NCBI GenBank assembly: GCA_950295325.1 | Contig: OX485803.1 | Span: 39,261,554 to 39,325,553 of the forward strand | From: Polytrichum commune | Lineage: Eukaryota; Streptophyta; Polytrichopsida; Polytrichales; Polytrichaceae | Length of the DNA stretch: 64,000 bases | Direction: 5' to 3' | In this document: positions 47,317-59,897 of the stretch, one piece after another | Layout of the letters: each line of letters begins with the position of its first letter | How positions within the stretch are numbered: position 1 is the stretch's first letter | The notes under the pieces: model-generated | The model's database searches: none | Told to the model about the DNA's origin: nothing | The model's input: only the letters and a program-made list of their open reading frames with translations | Program-made: the position numbers and the translations under genes

Positions 47317-50300
47317 CTACACACGAAAGAGGACAAGCAGGAGGTTCCTGACTTCAGTTTCCAGCCAGGTCTAGCCAGGGTGATAAGTACACACAGATAG
47401 AGTAAAAATCTGTTGTGCCGTTGTGAATGTTGCCATTTGTTCTCTTATGAAATTGTGGTTCTGACATACACTACTCTCGCAAGGAATCTTTTGGAGAGGG
47501 AGGGGGGGTCACTGGTGTTAAAAGAGCTGTCTGGATGGGACCTCCCCTTATCTTGCACCCCTGTCCTGTAGTAGGATGCCATTGCCAGGCTTACAAGGCT
47601 AGCTAGCTAGGAGTAGCAATATTGTCGCCTCACACATTATTGCAGCAAGTACTGCATGGACTTATCTCACCATGCCTGGAAATTCAATTCAATGTCCTTG
47701 CAGATGTACTCAAGGACTGGGGAGCACACCACAGCACCTAGTAAGGAGGTGAACTATTATGCTAAATGTTCCTGTCAAAAATGTGATCAAAGAAGGACAA
47801 GGTATCTCTCACATGGTATGACAAGTACACTCGCTCACATTGCCAAAATGAATAAATCACGAGATTTTTATTTTTATTTCCTTCCCTTTTTTACCCTTTG
47901 CTGCTGCCCACCATCTCCTATTGACATGCCCGTACACCAGATGCCCATGTTCACACTTGGGTATGGGCATCCGTGAAGATCCGGGAACGTTTAATGGAGA
48001 GGGTCCACAAGGGCATATATACCTGTAGTAGGGGAACGGGCAGCGTCCGGGCAGGGGAGACAGAAATCATACCAAAAAAGGATGCACCAAAATCAGTGCT
48101 TTTCATTGGCGTGAATAATAAGAGGCCGGGCCGGGGTCGTATATTGTTCATTTGTGTGATATTAAACACCAGGAGAAATCGTGTCTGCTGCCTATGTATA
48201 TGTGTCCTTCTTAATTCAACAAAACACCATCACCACTTCGTTAGCCTTAGTTAATTAGTTTCAAAGCTCAAGCTCTCCTTGCGACAATGGAGTGAAAATG
48301 CAATCACCATGTCAGTGGGGGCGTCGACCCCTACCTAAATAGGTTGCCTTTGCCGTTGTTGACTTGGATATTTTAGTGGAAGAGGGCTTAGGGAGGCCAC
48401 GTGTCGTGGGTATATATGGTTGTCAACCCTTTATGTGGGGTGGGGTGATGGGTTGAGGATGTCACATGTACATGTGTGGGGGTGGCAACCCCTCCTTGCA
48501 AATCACTTTGCATGTCTTAATGCTTGCCAACCACATGCATTGTGATAGGTGATGACCATGCACGCAATGTGGAAGTTGGGAAGCATTATGGTGCATGATG
48601 GGTGGAAATTTGCTTTTGGTGTCCAATGTGTTCGCAATGTTGGCAACTTTCCTTGGGTGGGTGATGTATTGGTAACCGGTTGCAACGGACAAGTTGGCGG
48701 CCACTTTGATGGTGGGAGGGTGACATTTCACAATTTGTTGGTGATGGGATGGCATTCATGTGGGGAGTTGCATTGGACTTGTAAACATGTATGTTGTGTG
48801 CGGATTCGTAAACCACATGTGGTAGGCAAATGAAATGAACATTGTTGTAATTGTTTATAAGATTTGACATAAAATAATCATTTCTTTAAACACATCTGTC
48901 ACATGTTGTCATTGCATTGATTGGACTTACATGGCAATTTTCAAAACGAGAATTGTCATGTTGAGGCTAATGTGGCTCTTTAATTCCACAACGTGGTTAT
49001 ACATAACATTTTGTTTGGTTGATTCTTGAAATATGATTGCATACTTGTGTGCTTGGGGGGGGGGGGGCATACACTGACAAGATTCGTATATTTTATACCT
49101 CGACTACTTTCATGCATGTCATGAAACAAACACTCATCGCTAAATTGGACACACACTTCGCAATTGGTTGTCAACTAAACATATACTCCACAATCGGTTA
49201 CCAACCAAGTGGTTGACAACAATTTGCATGCCAACCATGTCAACTTAGATTGGTGGCGATTGAAAGAGAGTTTTAGGGTTACAACAATCAGGGCCACTGC
49301 GAATCATGTCATGGCAGTGGAGTACCGCATCAACACACAACCATAAGTTTATCCCTAAAACGACCGGTTGCAAGGTGGTTGGGGTGGACGAGGGTGGACA
49401 AGTTTCTCCTCATAATTTTAAGGTGTAATGTCTTCCTTTTGGAATGTGGGCTATACCAAGAGGCAGGTTGGGATAGAACATAAAAGAGAAGCTTACACAC
49501 CGGGCCGTGCTTCTTATCCAATTCTTAATTTTTTTTTCTTGGTTGAGGATGACTAAGATGCTAAGATATTAAATAGCAGATTGGTGAAATTTGTTTCATA
49601 ATTTTTTTTGCTTCCAAAGATGTAAGTAACTCTTTGATCTTTTGTCTATGGCATAGTTTTGAATTGGACCTCTTACCCCAACAATGATCATAAGAAGGGG
49701 GCTGACAGTCCACACGTTTAATCTAATCACAAATACTATTGGGTCATCTTCAATGCATTTTTTCTAAAGTAATGAAATGGGTGTCCCAAGGAGAAATTTA
49801 AGCTATGGGGGAGGTGTTAGCGAACGTTGGTTATCTAGAGAAGTTCCAAGAACACTTTGGTTGTTCCACAACTTACATTTTGTGCTAATTCGTTATTGGA
49901 CAAGGGTGTGGGTGTAGTACTATAACTTGTAAGAGTGAGAATGTAAATGGTAAGATAATAATGTGAAATTGAGTCACATAAAACTTACGATTTTTTTGCA
50001 TTATTGCTATAATGAATTACTCAACTCAATTGTTGGCACCCTACATTTTCCAAGTCCGCACCCCTAATGTGCAACAAGAATACAAACCCCAACCCTCAAA
50101 ACACTACCCAAAGAATGTTAATTCTAACAGCCCAACAATTTGTAGTATGCATGACTTCTATGGAGCTTACAATGTTCTTGTTTGACCTCAGGCTTTGCAT
50201 GAGAGCAACCATTGAAAGCCTAAGAAACACCTGATCAAAACACTACTAAGATTGTGGGTCTTGGACATGACTGTTCTTGAACTAGAATCTCCACAAAATC

Positions 50301-51919
50301 TCATCTGCAAAGGTGTCAATGGATGCACTCCTGTTGATCCCCTACGATGAACATGTTATAAACGAGGTCATGACCACAACCAACTTGCTAACAATGTTGC
50401 CTTATTAGACATGTCTATGGAAATTATGTGAGACTGACATCTAGCAAGTCCCGCTTCCAAGAACTGCAAGATACCACGTCTAGTAATGTCGCTCCTTCCT
50501 CCATGTGCCTGCATCGTTTACTGGCCTATCTACTAATTACATACAGATATAACTATCACAGTAAATTTCCCCTAGTTATTGTAAAATAACTACTATGGTT
50601 ATTTTTCAAGAGTTACTGTGCATAACTATGGCAGTATATATCACCAAGTTCCCGCATTAAATATCTTGGAGTTATTGCAATAGATCACGCGTCGGTAATA
50701 CTAGCTGTTTCTGTCCCAATATTCTCACTTTTGGGTATTACAGTAGGTCCAATTATTAGTTGCTTGTCACTCTGCGATTGTTACTCCATCTGTAACTTTC
50801 ATGCTTACTATACATACTCAATGAGACTTTGTTTCAGGTCCCATAATTGTTTCAGATCACAATTGAAATAGTGAACAACATGCGCACACGTTAGTACAAA
50901 TTGCAGGAGTTGACTTCCAGTTGAAATTGAAGATTGGTTTTTCAAGTTGAAACTGGAGTTGAAGAGACATTGATCAAACTGCTGTCAACTGCAGGGGTTT
51001 AGACTATTCGTAATACAGTATAGGGTTGACCGTCTACACCGTAATTCATTCATTACATCAACTTTTAATCTGCATATATGCCCACAAGAACAAAAGTGGG
51101 TTCAAGCTCTGGTAGTCCTAATTACTGTCTCCATAATTAATCCACCTTTGCTACATTGCTTTGGAATTTGACATGTACTATATATTCCAAGACTCTATGA
51201 TTGAGTACACAACAACATGGAAATTCTTGCTCAAATATACAACAACGTTATGCAATTGTTGTAGTATTACCAATATTTCTACCCTAAAGAGCATCAACCT
51301 ATCAACATGCCTTTATATGCATTGGTAGTAAGGAGCATGGAGCCATCAACGAGCCTCAAGAAGCTAATCAAGCCTCAACACCTAAAGCTTTCAACATGAC
51401 TTAACAAACAATTTTCACCCATGGCTTTATGAAGCAGCGTACACTTGGATTCATAAATTACATTTTCAAAAATTAAAGAGATTTAATTTATAGAGATTTA
51501 ATTTATAAAAAAAGACTGGATTGTATTTTCAAGAAAATTAAAATATTCTTCATTTAGTTTTGAACACCATTAGGAGGACATATGCATCCAATTCAGAAAT
51601 CAACAAACATGCATTTATGATAACCATAACTAAATAAGGAGAGGTCTGATTTTCAATATGGTTGTTGCACATGTTTCATCGTAGATTTAGTATGACAACA
51701 CAAGTTTTGTTGTGTAAATGTAATACAGTAGAAGTTAGAGAACATGAAAAACAAACCAAATGGCACCCACATACCTTGGATCGAAAAAATATCCTGTCTG
51801 AAGAACTCCCCGATATGAAGGAACCCTAAACCTGAAATGGAGTCCCGGGTGACAGGGTTCGGTCACTTGGCTGATCATGGAGTTAATCAAATGCCATGAG
51901 GCAATTATCTTATAGGATG
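47317..51919. other. long spacer, no gene recognised
   Basis: Open frames at 47656-47976, 48549-48870 and 48980-49174 have no recognisable domain. A G run lies at 49056-49068. T/G-rich sequence with many TTGGCAAC-type words lies at 48420-48800. I cannot assign exons for the minus-strand frame at 47133-47316 here. Confidence 0.35.
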
Positions 51920-51966
51920 ACATGTTCTCCCTCTTTAATATGACACGTTTGGGAAACACAAAAAAG

Positions 51967-52241
51967 TCGTAACCAGTTGGCCGCTTTGTTTCGCCGAGGT
52001 GGCACTACACGATTGGCTCTGAGCACACAGGTTTACAGACGATAACCTCGACATCCCAGCCGGTTATGATCTAAATCGGATATAGACAGATTACATAATC
52101 ACTTAAAGCCGGTTATAAGCAATTTGAAACAAATATGAGAACTATTCCGACACGTGGCATTTTAAGGATGCTCAAATTTCAACAGGTGATCCACTGTTTA
52201 GGTCACCTGCGCGGCTCAACAAAGCGGCCAACCGGTTACGT
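51967..52241. repeat. fold-back with inverted ends
   Basis: CGTAACCAGTTGGCCGCTTT at the left and AAAGCGGCCAACCGGTTACG at the right form a 20-bp inverted repeat with one mismatch. Between them lie several CCGGTTAT words. Pogo-like tips just outside (51927-51953 and about 52400-52440) suggest it sits inside an older pogo-derived MITE. Class unknown. Confidence 0.55.
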
Positions 52242-52242
52242 C

Positions 52243-52369
52243 TGGTAATCGTTTTATTGGAACCGGTCATCAGTGTAGAACAGGTTCTGTCCAGCTGGCT
52301 CGCCCTCGCGGGCTCGCCACCTTGACAGAATCGGTTCTGCACCGATAACCTTTCCAATAAAACGATTAC
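52243..52369. repeat. small inverted repeat
   Basis: GGTAATCGTTTTATTGGAA at the left pairs with its near-exact inverse TTCCAATAAAACGATTACC at the right. AACAGGTTCTG and CAGAATCGGTTCTG provide internal pairing. It abuts the preceding fold-back almost without gap. Confidence 0.6.
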
Positions 52370-52589
52370 CTAATACGTATTATCGAGGTGTCGTCTTCTC
52401 ATTAATATGACCAATGGCAGTAAGTTGTCGTATTATTGAGGGAATACGAAAATAGATAGAAACTCCAACCCCTTTCAAGCAAGGGGCCGACGTGAATAAA
52501 GTGTCCGTTCGTAATGCCAATGACCCGATGCCCACTGGACAAGGGGACATTGGGACAAATACTACTCTCCCCTTTCGAGGATGGACACT

Positions 52590-52812
52590 ATAGTGACACA
52601 CTATACAAGTTCCTAGCTAGCCACTAGTGCCTTGAAGATACCGGACATGATATCCCCCCAAAGGGCTTTGAGGTACCCATACAACAAGGTCCAAGGACCT
52701 CCCATCATAGTTGAGTGGACCAAGGTGGTGAGCACCACGCCGGCATGGGGAATAGAACCCACAACCTCCTCATTGGGGGCCATGAGCCCTAACCACCAAG
52801 CCAAGGCGAATA
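52590..52812 (-). repeat. SINE-like element with A and B boxes
   Basis: Reading the minus strand from about 52805: GCTTGGTGGTTAGGGCTCAT (A-box-like), then 25-30 bases later GTGGGTTCTATTCCCC (B-box-like), then a non-tRNA body. The tRNA-like head without a closed acceptor stem is the hallmark of tRNA-derived SINEs. The 3' end is not sharply defined. Confidence 0.6.
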
Positions 52813-53295
52813 CGAAAACATAAGTAATATGAGCTTAAAAATATATACAACGAGTTTAAGCAACATAGATGGTATGAAATAATAATTTATAACTCCAAAC
52901 AAATACAAATATTCTCAAGAACTCTTGAAATCGGAGTCCAAAGATCTTTGGTGTTGCCTACCCAAGTTAGTAATTGTCATCTTATCTAAATTCCCTACTA
53001 ACTTTTGAAAACTAATAATCTCATTAACATCAAAATATGAAGAGCTCTCTAATAAGAAACTAAACAACAATGATGCATGATGTTTAGCATCAAGATACTG
53101 GTGATACTATATCACCCGTGTACAAGGCAACATACTAGGCAGGAGGCCACTTTAACCCTAACCATGTCCATTCTACACTAGTAACCCTGATTATCAGTAA
53201 GTTCCCAATGATAAGTGATGTTCCCAAGTAGTTCCCAAGTGGAAATGGATGTATTTTAAATGTACTTAACATAGATGAAAAGAATTTTAGCATTA

Positions 53296-53458
53296 ACTAC
53301 CTCTTTAGTATGACAAAACATAGATTCCAAATGTCGCATTATCGAGTGTCGTAGTCGTATAAAAGAGGGAGTCTTGAACTAAAAAGTTTGGTCTCACAAA
53401 AATGTGTCGTAATATCAAGGGTGCCATATAACGATTGTAGTATTAACAAGGTTAGACT
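53296..53458. mobile_element. pogo-derived MITE fragment
   Basis: The right end, read inversely, is CAGTCTAACCTTGTTAATAC, similar to the tips of family B. The left side (CTACCTCTTTAGTATGACA) resembles the opposite subterminal sequence. There is no coding capacity. Confidence 0.45.
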
Positions 53459-53524
53459 GCACACTTCCAGGTGAACTCCAAAGGGAAGTTATGGTGATCT
53501 GCATGACAAATGGGCCCTATGCAC

Positions 53525-53867
53525 GGATAACATTACCCAACCCAATACTCTTAACTCCGGCGCGGAGTTCGATGCGGCTCCGGGGAGGTTCGGATGCCAG
53601 CTCCAGTGGGTTTGGGTGGGTTGGGGCAAAAATTGCCCCCTATTTTTTTGATTGGGTGGGGCCTTACTTGATCTCATAAAGGGCCTCCTAGAGTAATTTG
53701 GGGCCGTAGAACCCAAATTTAGCAAAAAAAAACCAAAAAAAGTCATCAAGGGGCCAAAACGGGGAGGGCCAGAAAAATGGACCCACCGGAGCTGGCATCC
53801 GAACCTCCCCGGAGCCGCATCGAACTCCGCGCCGGAGTTAAGAGTATTGGGTTGGGTAATGTTAGGG
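53525..53867. mobile_element. MULE-type MITE with near-identical arms
   Basis: Arms of about 80 bp (CATTACCCAACCCAATACTC onward at the left) differ at one position between the two ends. The exact 9-bp direct repeat CCTATGCAC flanks the element (53516-53524 and 53868-53876), as for Mutator-like elements. The outermost three bases of the two ends do not pair (GGA against CCC). The arms are GC-rich, unlike the neighbourhood. Near-identical arms suggest a recent insertion. Confidence 0.88.
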
Positions 53868-54196
53868 CCTATGCACCAATACGACATCATATAGATAAAT
53901 TGGGAGGAATAAAACCAAGCAGATGTTGAGGACGGAGGAATATTGCGCTACAATTTCATGTCCTTGTTCTTGTCAGTAGATTAAAAACACACATATTTTA
54001 AATTTGGTTTTTTGAGATGATTGAAACAAGTTTATTCTAATGTCGAAACCATACAAGGTCTCTAGGGGTCCAATCACAAGAGCGCAACGGATTCTCTTGG
54101 GTGCACCCAGTGGAACCAAAACAAACCAGCACATGTATAATGTCTAAGTATGGTTAACTAAGTCCAAATTAGGCGCCTAACATTCCATTGCATAGG

Positions 54197-54320
54197 TATG
54201 GTATTGTCTCTATGGTAGAGAAGTTCATTCCCTTCCCAAACTCTGTCCTATTTGTTGTTATGGTATTGTCTATGTGGTAGAGAAGTTCATTCCCTCCCCA
54301 AACTTTGTCCTATTTGTTGA
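54197..54320. repeat. 62-bp direct duplication at the LINE 3' end
   Basis: TATGGTATTGTCT followed by GGTAGAGAAGTTCATTCCC occurs at 54197 and again at 54259. It lies at what is the 3' end of the minus-strand LINE relic, where tandem 3' repeats are sometimes found. Confidence 0.75.
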
Positions 54321-56960
54321 TCATGTCATCATAAATGGTAGTTCTATCTGCCTCTTTCCGTGCCATACCCAATGTAGTTCCAACGTATTCAAGTAAGTTT
54401 TGCCAAATGATTTGTTGTGCCTTCTTTGCATCTCACCTGGTGTTAGTGAAGGTAAGGTCATTCATGTCCATCCAAATGGTCCATAAGGTATTGCCTCTCA
54501 ATATTAGCCAAACATTGGGAGTTTTATTAAATGAGGTGGGAATTTTCTTGCCAAAGATCCCGTGTTGCCAATGAAGAGGTCTCCGCGGTCCCTTTTTGTC
54601 TAGGTTTTGCTTTCATGGTGTTGATGACACCAATGGAGAAGTCTCATGCTCTCCTTGCAATCCGAGAATCCGAGAGTCTATGTGTAATGTTTACTGCAAC
54701 ACCAACCATGCACATGTGACACTGGTCATCAATATCTATAATAAATCTTGTTCTTCAAGCATTATTTGTAATCGCTTTATGCCAAATTGACCAAATAAAG
54801 GCTCCTTCCTCCTTGCTCCGCATTATGTCCCACACATTACCCCATTTCAAAATTGCTCTTAGGGTAAGAATGTCATGCCACTTAGTGTTGATTAACTTAG
54901 GTGGTGAGTGTTTTGAGTGTAGAAGGTTTCCCCCAACACATTGTATAAATTAAGAACTTCTCTCATCATTTCCACTTAAGTTGGGCGGGATGAGTGTCAA
55001 GAAAATCCCTTCTCCCAACGAAGATATCCATAATAGGCTTTATTTCTCCTTTACTGATGGTGCAAACTCTCACAAGTCAAAACCATCTAGCCTTGACAGT
55101 GTTTCAATCTCCTTGGGTGAGTCCATCATCACGATGCAAGTATTGATTGTCACTTTAAAACACTTAAGGGTTGGAGAGGACAGGGGGCCCATGGCATTCA
55201 TCAAGCATTGGTCTAAAGAATATGTTGCTTTGGAACATTAATGTTGGAAGAACCTCTTGTTCATTAGTATCAAAACATCCTACCCAATCCCAATAAATAT
55301 TTGACAGTTGCATTGTTGAACTAAGATTTTCCATTGGTTGGGATAGGGATTTGACATGGATTCATGTACCCTGAGCTCCTTTTGATCAAGTTTAGATAAT
55401 CTAACAATTTCTCTAGCCGCTAGTAATTGATTGTCTCAAAGTCCCACATGTTTTGTATATAATTGAACCCATTCTATTGAGGTGGGCCACTATGTTTCTA
55501 GAGATTCCAAACCCAATCCCTTGAATGTCATGATTCCACCATATGTGTGTGTTTGGTACTTGATACTTATCTTGGAGTGGAGTGATTGTCACATGTTCTA
55601 ACATATTCTTCCAGGGTTCTCCAATTATTTTCCAGACGTTTGATCTATGTGCATGTACGTGGTAAGTCAAAAACATCCATTCGATCCCAATGTTCCATTT
55701 TTTTTTCCTTCCTATCAGGACGTGCATTTTACAGTTCGAAATGGATAAGAAATAGTAGGTTTGACTTGCCACCTTCAAATACCTTAATCACCCACTTTTA
55801 CCAGGAGGCTCTTTGTAGTTGGTTATGGAACAATAAGGCTAAGGCCACCGTTCTTCAATTTGGCACAATAGTCAATTCACACAACCCCAACTTGGACATG
55901 TCCAAGTTGACCTCCCCAAAGATAGTGTCTAAGCAATCCTTTGATATTTTTAATCGCTTTCCATGTCCCTACCCAAATAGTAACAAAAACCCCAAAGGGT
56001 GGAGGCGAGAACTTGATTGACAATAAGCATGCGACTCACTCAAGAAAGATGCCTTGATCCCCAATGTGTGACTTTCTTCCAAATTTTTGTCAAATAGGGA
56101 ATTATCAACATCTTGTACCTCAAGTGAAAGCCCAAACGTTGTTTCTAGAAGCTTGGACAATGCTCCTTCTTGTGCCCATTTCCATAGATATGGGTCAAAC
56201 CATGTAGGTTTAGCATTGATGTTGCTTTGCCAATACATGGCTAATGTACTAGAATTGATCTCAAGGCCTTATGCGGAACTAAACCTATTAAGTATACTAA
56301 CTAAGTTCCTCACTCCTTCCAGTTTCCTTCAATGATGAAGGAGGTATCATCTGCATATTGGATGATGACCTGCTGTTGAGAGTTCCATGCAATTTTGAGC
56401 CCCCTAATCTCCCATTTGGCCATTGCTTGCTTAATCATGTGGTTAAGTACTTTCTCTACCAATTAAAAAGAGATAGGGTGCTAATGAACACCTTCTCTTG
56501 GATGTCAAAACTTTTGGAAGTTTGTGCATTGAGATACATGACTGCACTAGCCTCTTGGAATAATGGTTTGGTCAATTCAATACACCTAGAGTGAATCCCA
56601 ATGACCCTCATTGCTTGAAACATGAAGTCCCAAGCCACCATGTCATAGGCCTTGGTGAAACCAAGTTTCATATATAGAACTTCTTGGTCGCTCTGTCTTG
56701 CCCATGCGAGCATCTCATGAGTAAGAAGCACATTTTCCAAAATGTACCGAAGTATAAAAATTGATGTCTAGTGTGTACTAATTACCTCCATGACCAGTGG
56801 TTATAACTTCATTACTAATGCTTTAGTGTATATTTCTTCAAATAGCGTTAAGCAAAGTTATTGGCCTCTGGTTATCTATCTCAAGCATCTCGACATGTTT
56901 GAATAAAAGAGTACTCAATCCCTTGGTCATGACCAATGTGAATTTTCCTATTTAAAACAT
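54230..56960 (-). pseudogene. LINE (L1-type non-LTR) ORF2 relic: reverse transcriptase and zf-RVT
   Basis: Reading the minus strand from about 56960, one can follow EIDNQRPITLLNAI, then ENVLLTHEMLAWARQSD, then VLYMKLGFTKAYDMVAWDF. Next come IQYADDTSFII (the catalytic YADD, codons at 56346-56357) and SALEINSS-like and LAMYWQSNINAK blocks. A long C-terminal part includes HIWWNHDIQGIGFGISRN and a zinc-binding zf-RVT-like end: FIWSIWHKAI and DIDDQCHMC. Frameshifts and stops are frequent. No endonuclease domain or first ORF is seen, so the copy is 5'-truncated at about 56960, as is usual for LINEs. It ends near 54200 next to a short direct duplication. No poly(A) tract is preserved. Confidence 0.85.
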
Positions 56961-58150
56961 AAATGGTATCTGACATATATGTGCATTAAAGTCCATAATT
57001 CGAGTCGACAGAAAGAAAGAAAAAATGACATCAATGTTTTTACATTGACATGCGATGTCCATTGACCACCTCCTACCCATGGGCAAGTGGTCATGGGGGC
57101 ACAAAGGGTTCAGTGCTTATTTTCATAAGTGGACCATAGTTGGAGTCAAATACAATAAATGATTCAACAAATTTTAAGAGCATTGCATTATTGGATATTG
57201 GGTACCATTTTGATAGCAGTGAGGAGCAATCAATGACAATGTGGACATAATGGCTATCCTCTCAAAGAAGTCCATAAATTGTGTGGAGACTTTGACACAA
57301 TGGTCATCTTTTTCATTTGGAAGTGTGTTCCACACTCCCACAATCCTAGTAGTGACATGAGAAATATATTTTGATCATCAATGGCTAGTATGAATTTTTT
57401 TATTTTTTCCCCTTGACATAAGATAATGTATACAATACGATTTCAAACACATAAGTACATAAAATATGATGTATGGACTTGGTGAAACATGTATAAATTA
57501 TGTATATAAGCATATTGAGACCCGTGCCCTTTAGTGTAGAAGTTATTGTTGACCCTCCCATGGTCAACAATAACATGAAAACATGTTATAAGGTAGATGT
57601 GTGGTATTTGGATATGTTTCCCTCTACACCCACTTCCTGTAGGATATGAAACACACAAATTAGTTTGAGATGGTTATCAAATCCAAGTCATGGATGTAGT
57701 CATTTGTCTCATAATTCCTCAAAGCTTATATGGATATCTTCTTCATCATCAAAGTGAAGATTTGCATACTCATTAAGTGGTCATAACCCCCCCCCCCTCC
57801 ATCATTGAGCCTAGAATGGTGAGCGTATTTTGAACACATAGTTCAATCTCTTTTAAACACATTTTTTTTGGGTGTTCGTTGTTAGATCCACACCTAACCA
57901 CATAATGCTCAAATATAGGTCCAGCTTATTGCAATGTTGGATTTAGGTATGTCTACCATCAAACAAACATGAATTTTTTTAGCTAAATAACTTGACCAAA
58001 TCCTTTTGCTGAGTTCAATGGGCTCAAATTAAGCAAAAAATAATTCTTGTATAATTCTTTGGAAATGTTCATAGGTTACCAATTCCGAAATCTAATAGGT
58101 TCATTTTAGAGCATTCCCCAATGCCATGTGTGGGTGCTATGGGTCAACTA
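56961..58150. other. AT-rich spacer
   Basis: A C run lies at 57787-57798. No gene or repeat boundary is recognised. Confidence 0.35.
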
Positions 58151-58714
58151 CGTTAGATAGTCCTATTAATGTGGGTTAACATTTGGAGTTACATGTTGCT
58201 ATCACTTTTTACCAAGATAAGACAAACAACTACACTACATATGGTATGTAGTGTCACCAATTCTATTTTTCTTGCTCGATACTAATTATAAACTACGGTA
58301 TAGTGTCACCAACATTGAATGTTAACCCAACATTATTTGTCATTCCTTGTAGATTTTTTGGGTGATTTAAGATTTACAGTGTTGCAATTACTGTCACTCA
58401 CCAAGTGATTTTTCATCCAATTTTTAATCATCCATGATAATACTTCATCACAAGTAGTTGACAGGAGAAGGTAGGGTTTTAGGCAATGGATGAACTCATC
58501 CATCATCTATGACAATATTTATTCACGTATTCATAAGTGTCATCCAAAAAGTTACCACAGTGACATAAAATACCATATGACACTAAATACCATATTTAGT
58601 GTGGATGTGTGTCAAGGAACATGAAAAATGGCTCACTTAATAAAGAAAAAACAACCAAAGCTATAGCATTGTGTAACTCGAAGTGATATCCCACATTAAT
58701 AAGACTATTTAGTG
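58151..58714. mobile_element. hairpin-ended MITE, family D copy 4, carrying a nested family C copy
   Basis: The left part (CGTTAGATAGTCCTATTAATG, then ACATTTGGAGTTACATGTTG) and the right part (TTGTGTAACTCGAAGTGAT, then CACATTAATAAGACTATTTAGTG) are the two halves of a family D element. TA lies outside both ends (58149-58150 and 58715-58716). They are separated by the family C copy at 58233-58601. Confidence 0.75.
58233..58601. mobile_element. hairpin-ended MITE, family C copy 4 (inverted, nested)
   Basis: The interior is the inverse of copies 1-3 (GACAGGAGAAGG, CAATGGATGAACTCATCC, GTGACATAAAATACCAT). Each end is a CACTA-type hairpin. TA precedes the left end and TG follows the right. It lies inside the family D copy, so family D was present first. 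Confidence 0.8.
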
Positions 58715-58840
58715 TACCTCACATGTTGGTAGGCACAACCAATTTTGAGTACTGAGAATCTCTTAGGCTCATAGCATTGTTAACTTGTGAGCAGTTGGCA
58801 CATTAGTCTTACATTATTTTCCACCACATAATTCCCGCTG

Positions 58841-58997
58841 TGAAATCTTGTCTTTACTTGACGGAAAAAAACTAGCTAGGTAGGTAGGAATTCAAGAGCC
58901 CATCCACTGCAAGGTAGGCAGTGAATCCCACCCTGTACCAAGAGGATTCTTGAACAGGGTAGGACCAACATGCTCAAATTCATGTTGGATTGCCTGT
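58841..58997 (+). repeat. second copy of the 18.8-kb SINE-like body
   Basis: From GTGAAATCTTGTCTTTACTT through AAAACTAGCTAGGTAGGTAG to the region TAGGACCAACATGCTC it matches the inverse of 18816-18985. The tRNA-like head upstream is not clear here. Confidence 0.65.
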
Positions 58998-59897
58998 CGT
59001 TGGTTATTTATGTTGACCAATTTATCTAGCACATCATCATTGTTGATTGGTTGTCGATGTCAATTCTTTCCCTCCATGCTTACTTAATTAACTTAAACTT
59101 TAGGCATTTCTATGTACATAAAGAGGATATCTTGCATAAGCTAAGTGATGTTAAAGAATATGTTTCAATTATCTCAAAAAAGCATGTTAAAGAGTTTGAT
59201 TTCAAAAGTAGTGTCAATATCTTTGTATAGTCATCACAATACTCGGCCACATGGTTGAGTTCCATTTCTATATTTAACATTTGACAAGGACATCCACCGT
59301 CTTACCTTTTCATGGGGAAACAAACGTAGACAATAAGAAGAAACTAATGCCAGTATGAATAGTGAACAATGCCAATGTGAATAGTGCCGATAATTTCAAT
59401 GAATGGTACAGTGTCACTCAATCCACGTAAATTTCACACAAATATGCATGAGCAAGTTTTTACTTAACCCTCTTTGCTTTTGGTAAGATTGGTGGAGGCT
59501 TAGCTCAAAGAGCAAGACATGTACTACTCATCTTTCAATTTTTTTTTCCCTCCTACCTTAATTGTGCCTCCTACGCGTCAAAGCCATCTATGACCTACGA
59601 TATTTCATATGTTTTTCTTATATATGTACCCACAAACATGAATCTTTTGGTATTGTTTGTTTCTTGCGTGCTTAAATTGTCAAAGGGATTGTGATTGAGG
59701 TAATATATTTTAGAGTTCATTATAATGATTCCCGGACTTACTACAAAAAATTACGTTGACCTCTATTTTGTGGGTTCAAGCATTCAATTGACCTTCATGT
59801 CCTTGATTCTAATAGAAGAGTGACTCTTTTATGAACCGAGAGATGGGTGTTCACATTGGTCTCACTGTCACATTTGAACCAGTTTGGACTAAATGTA

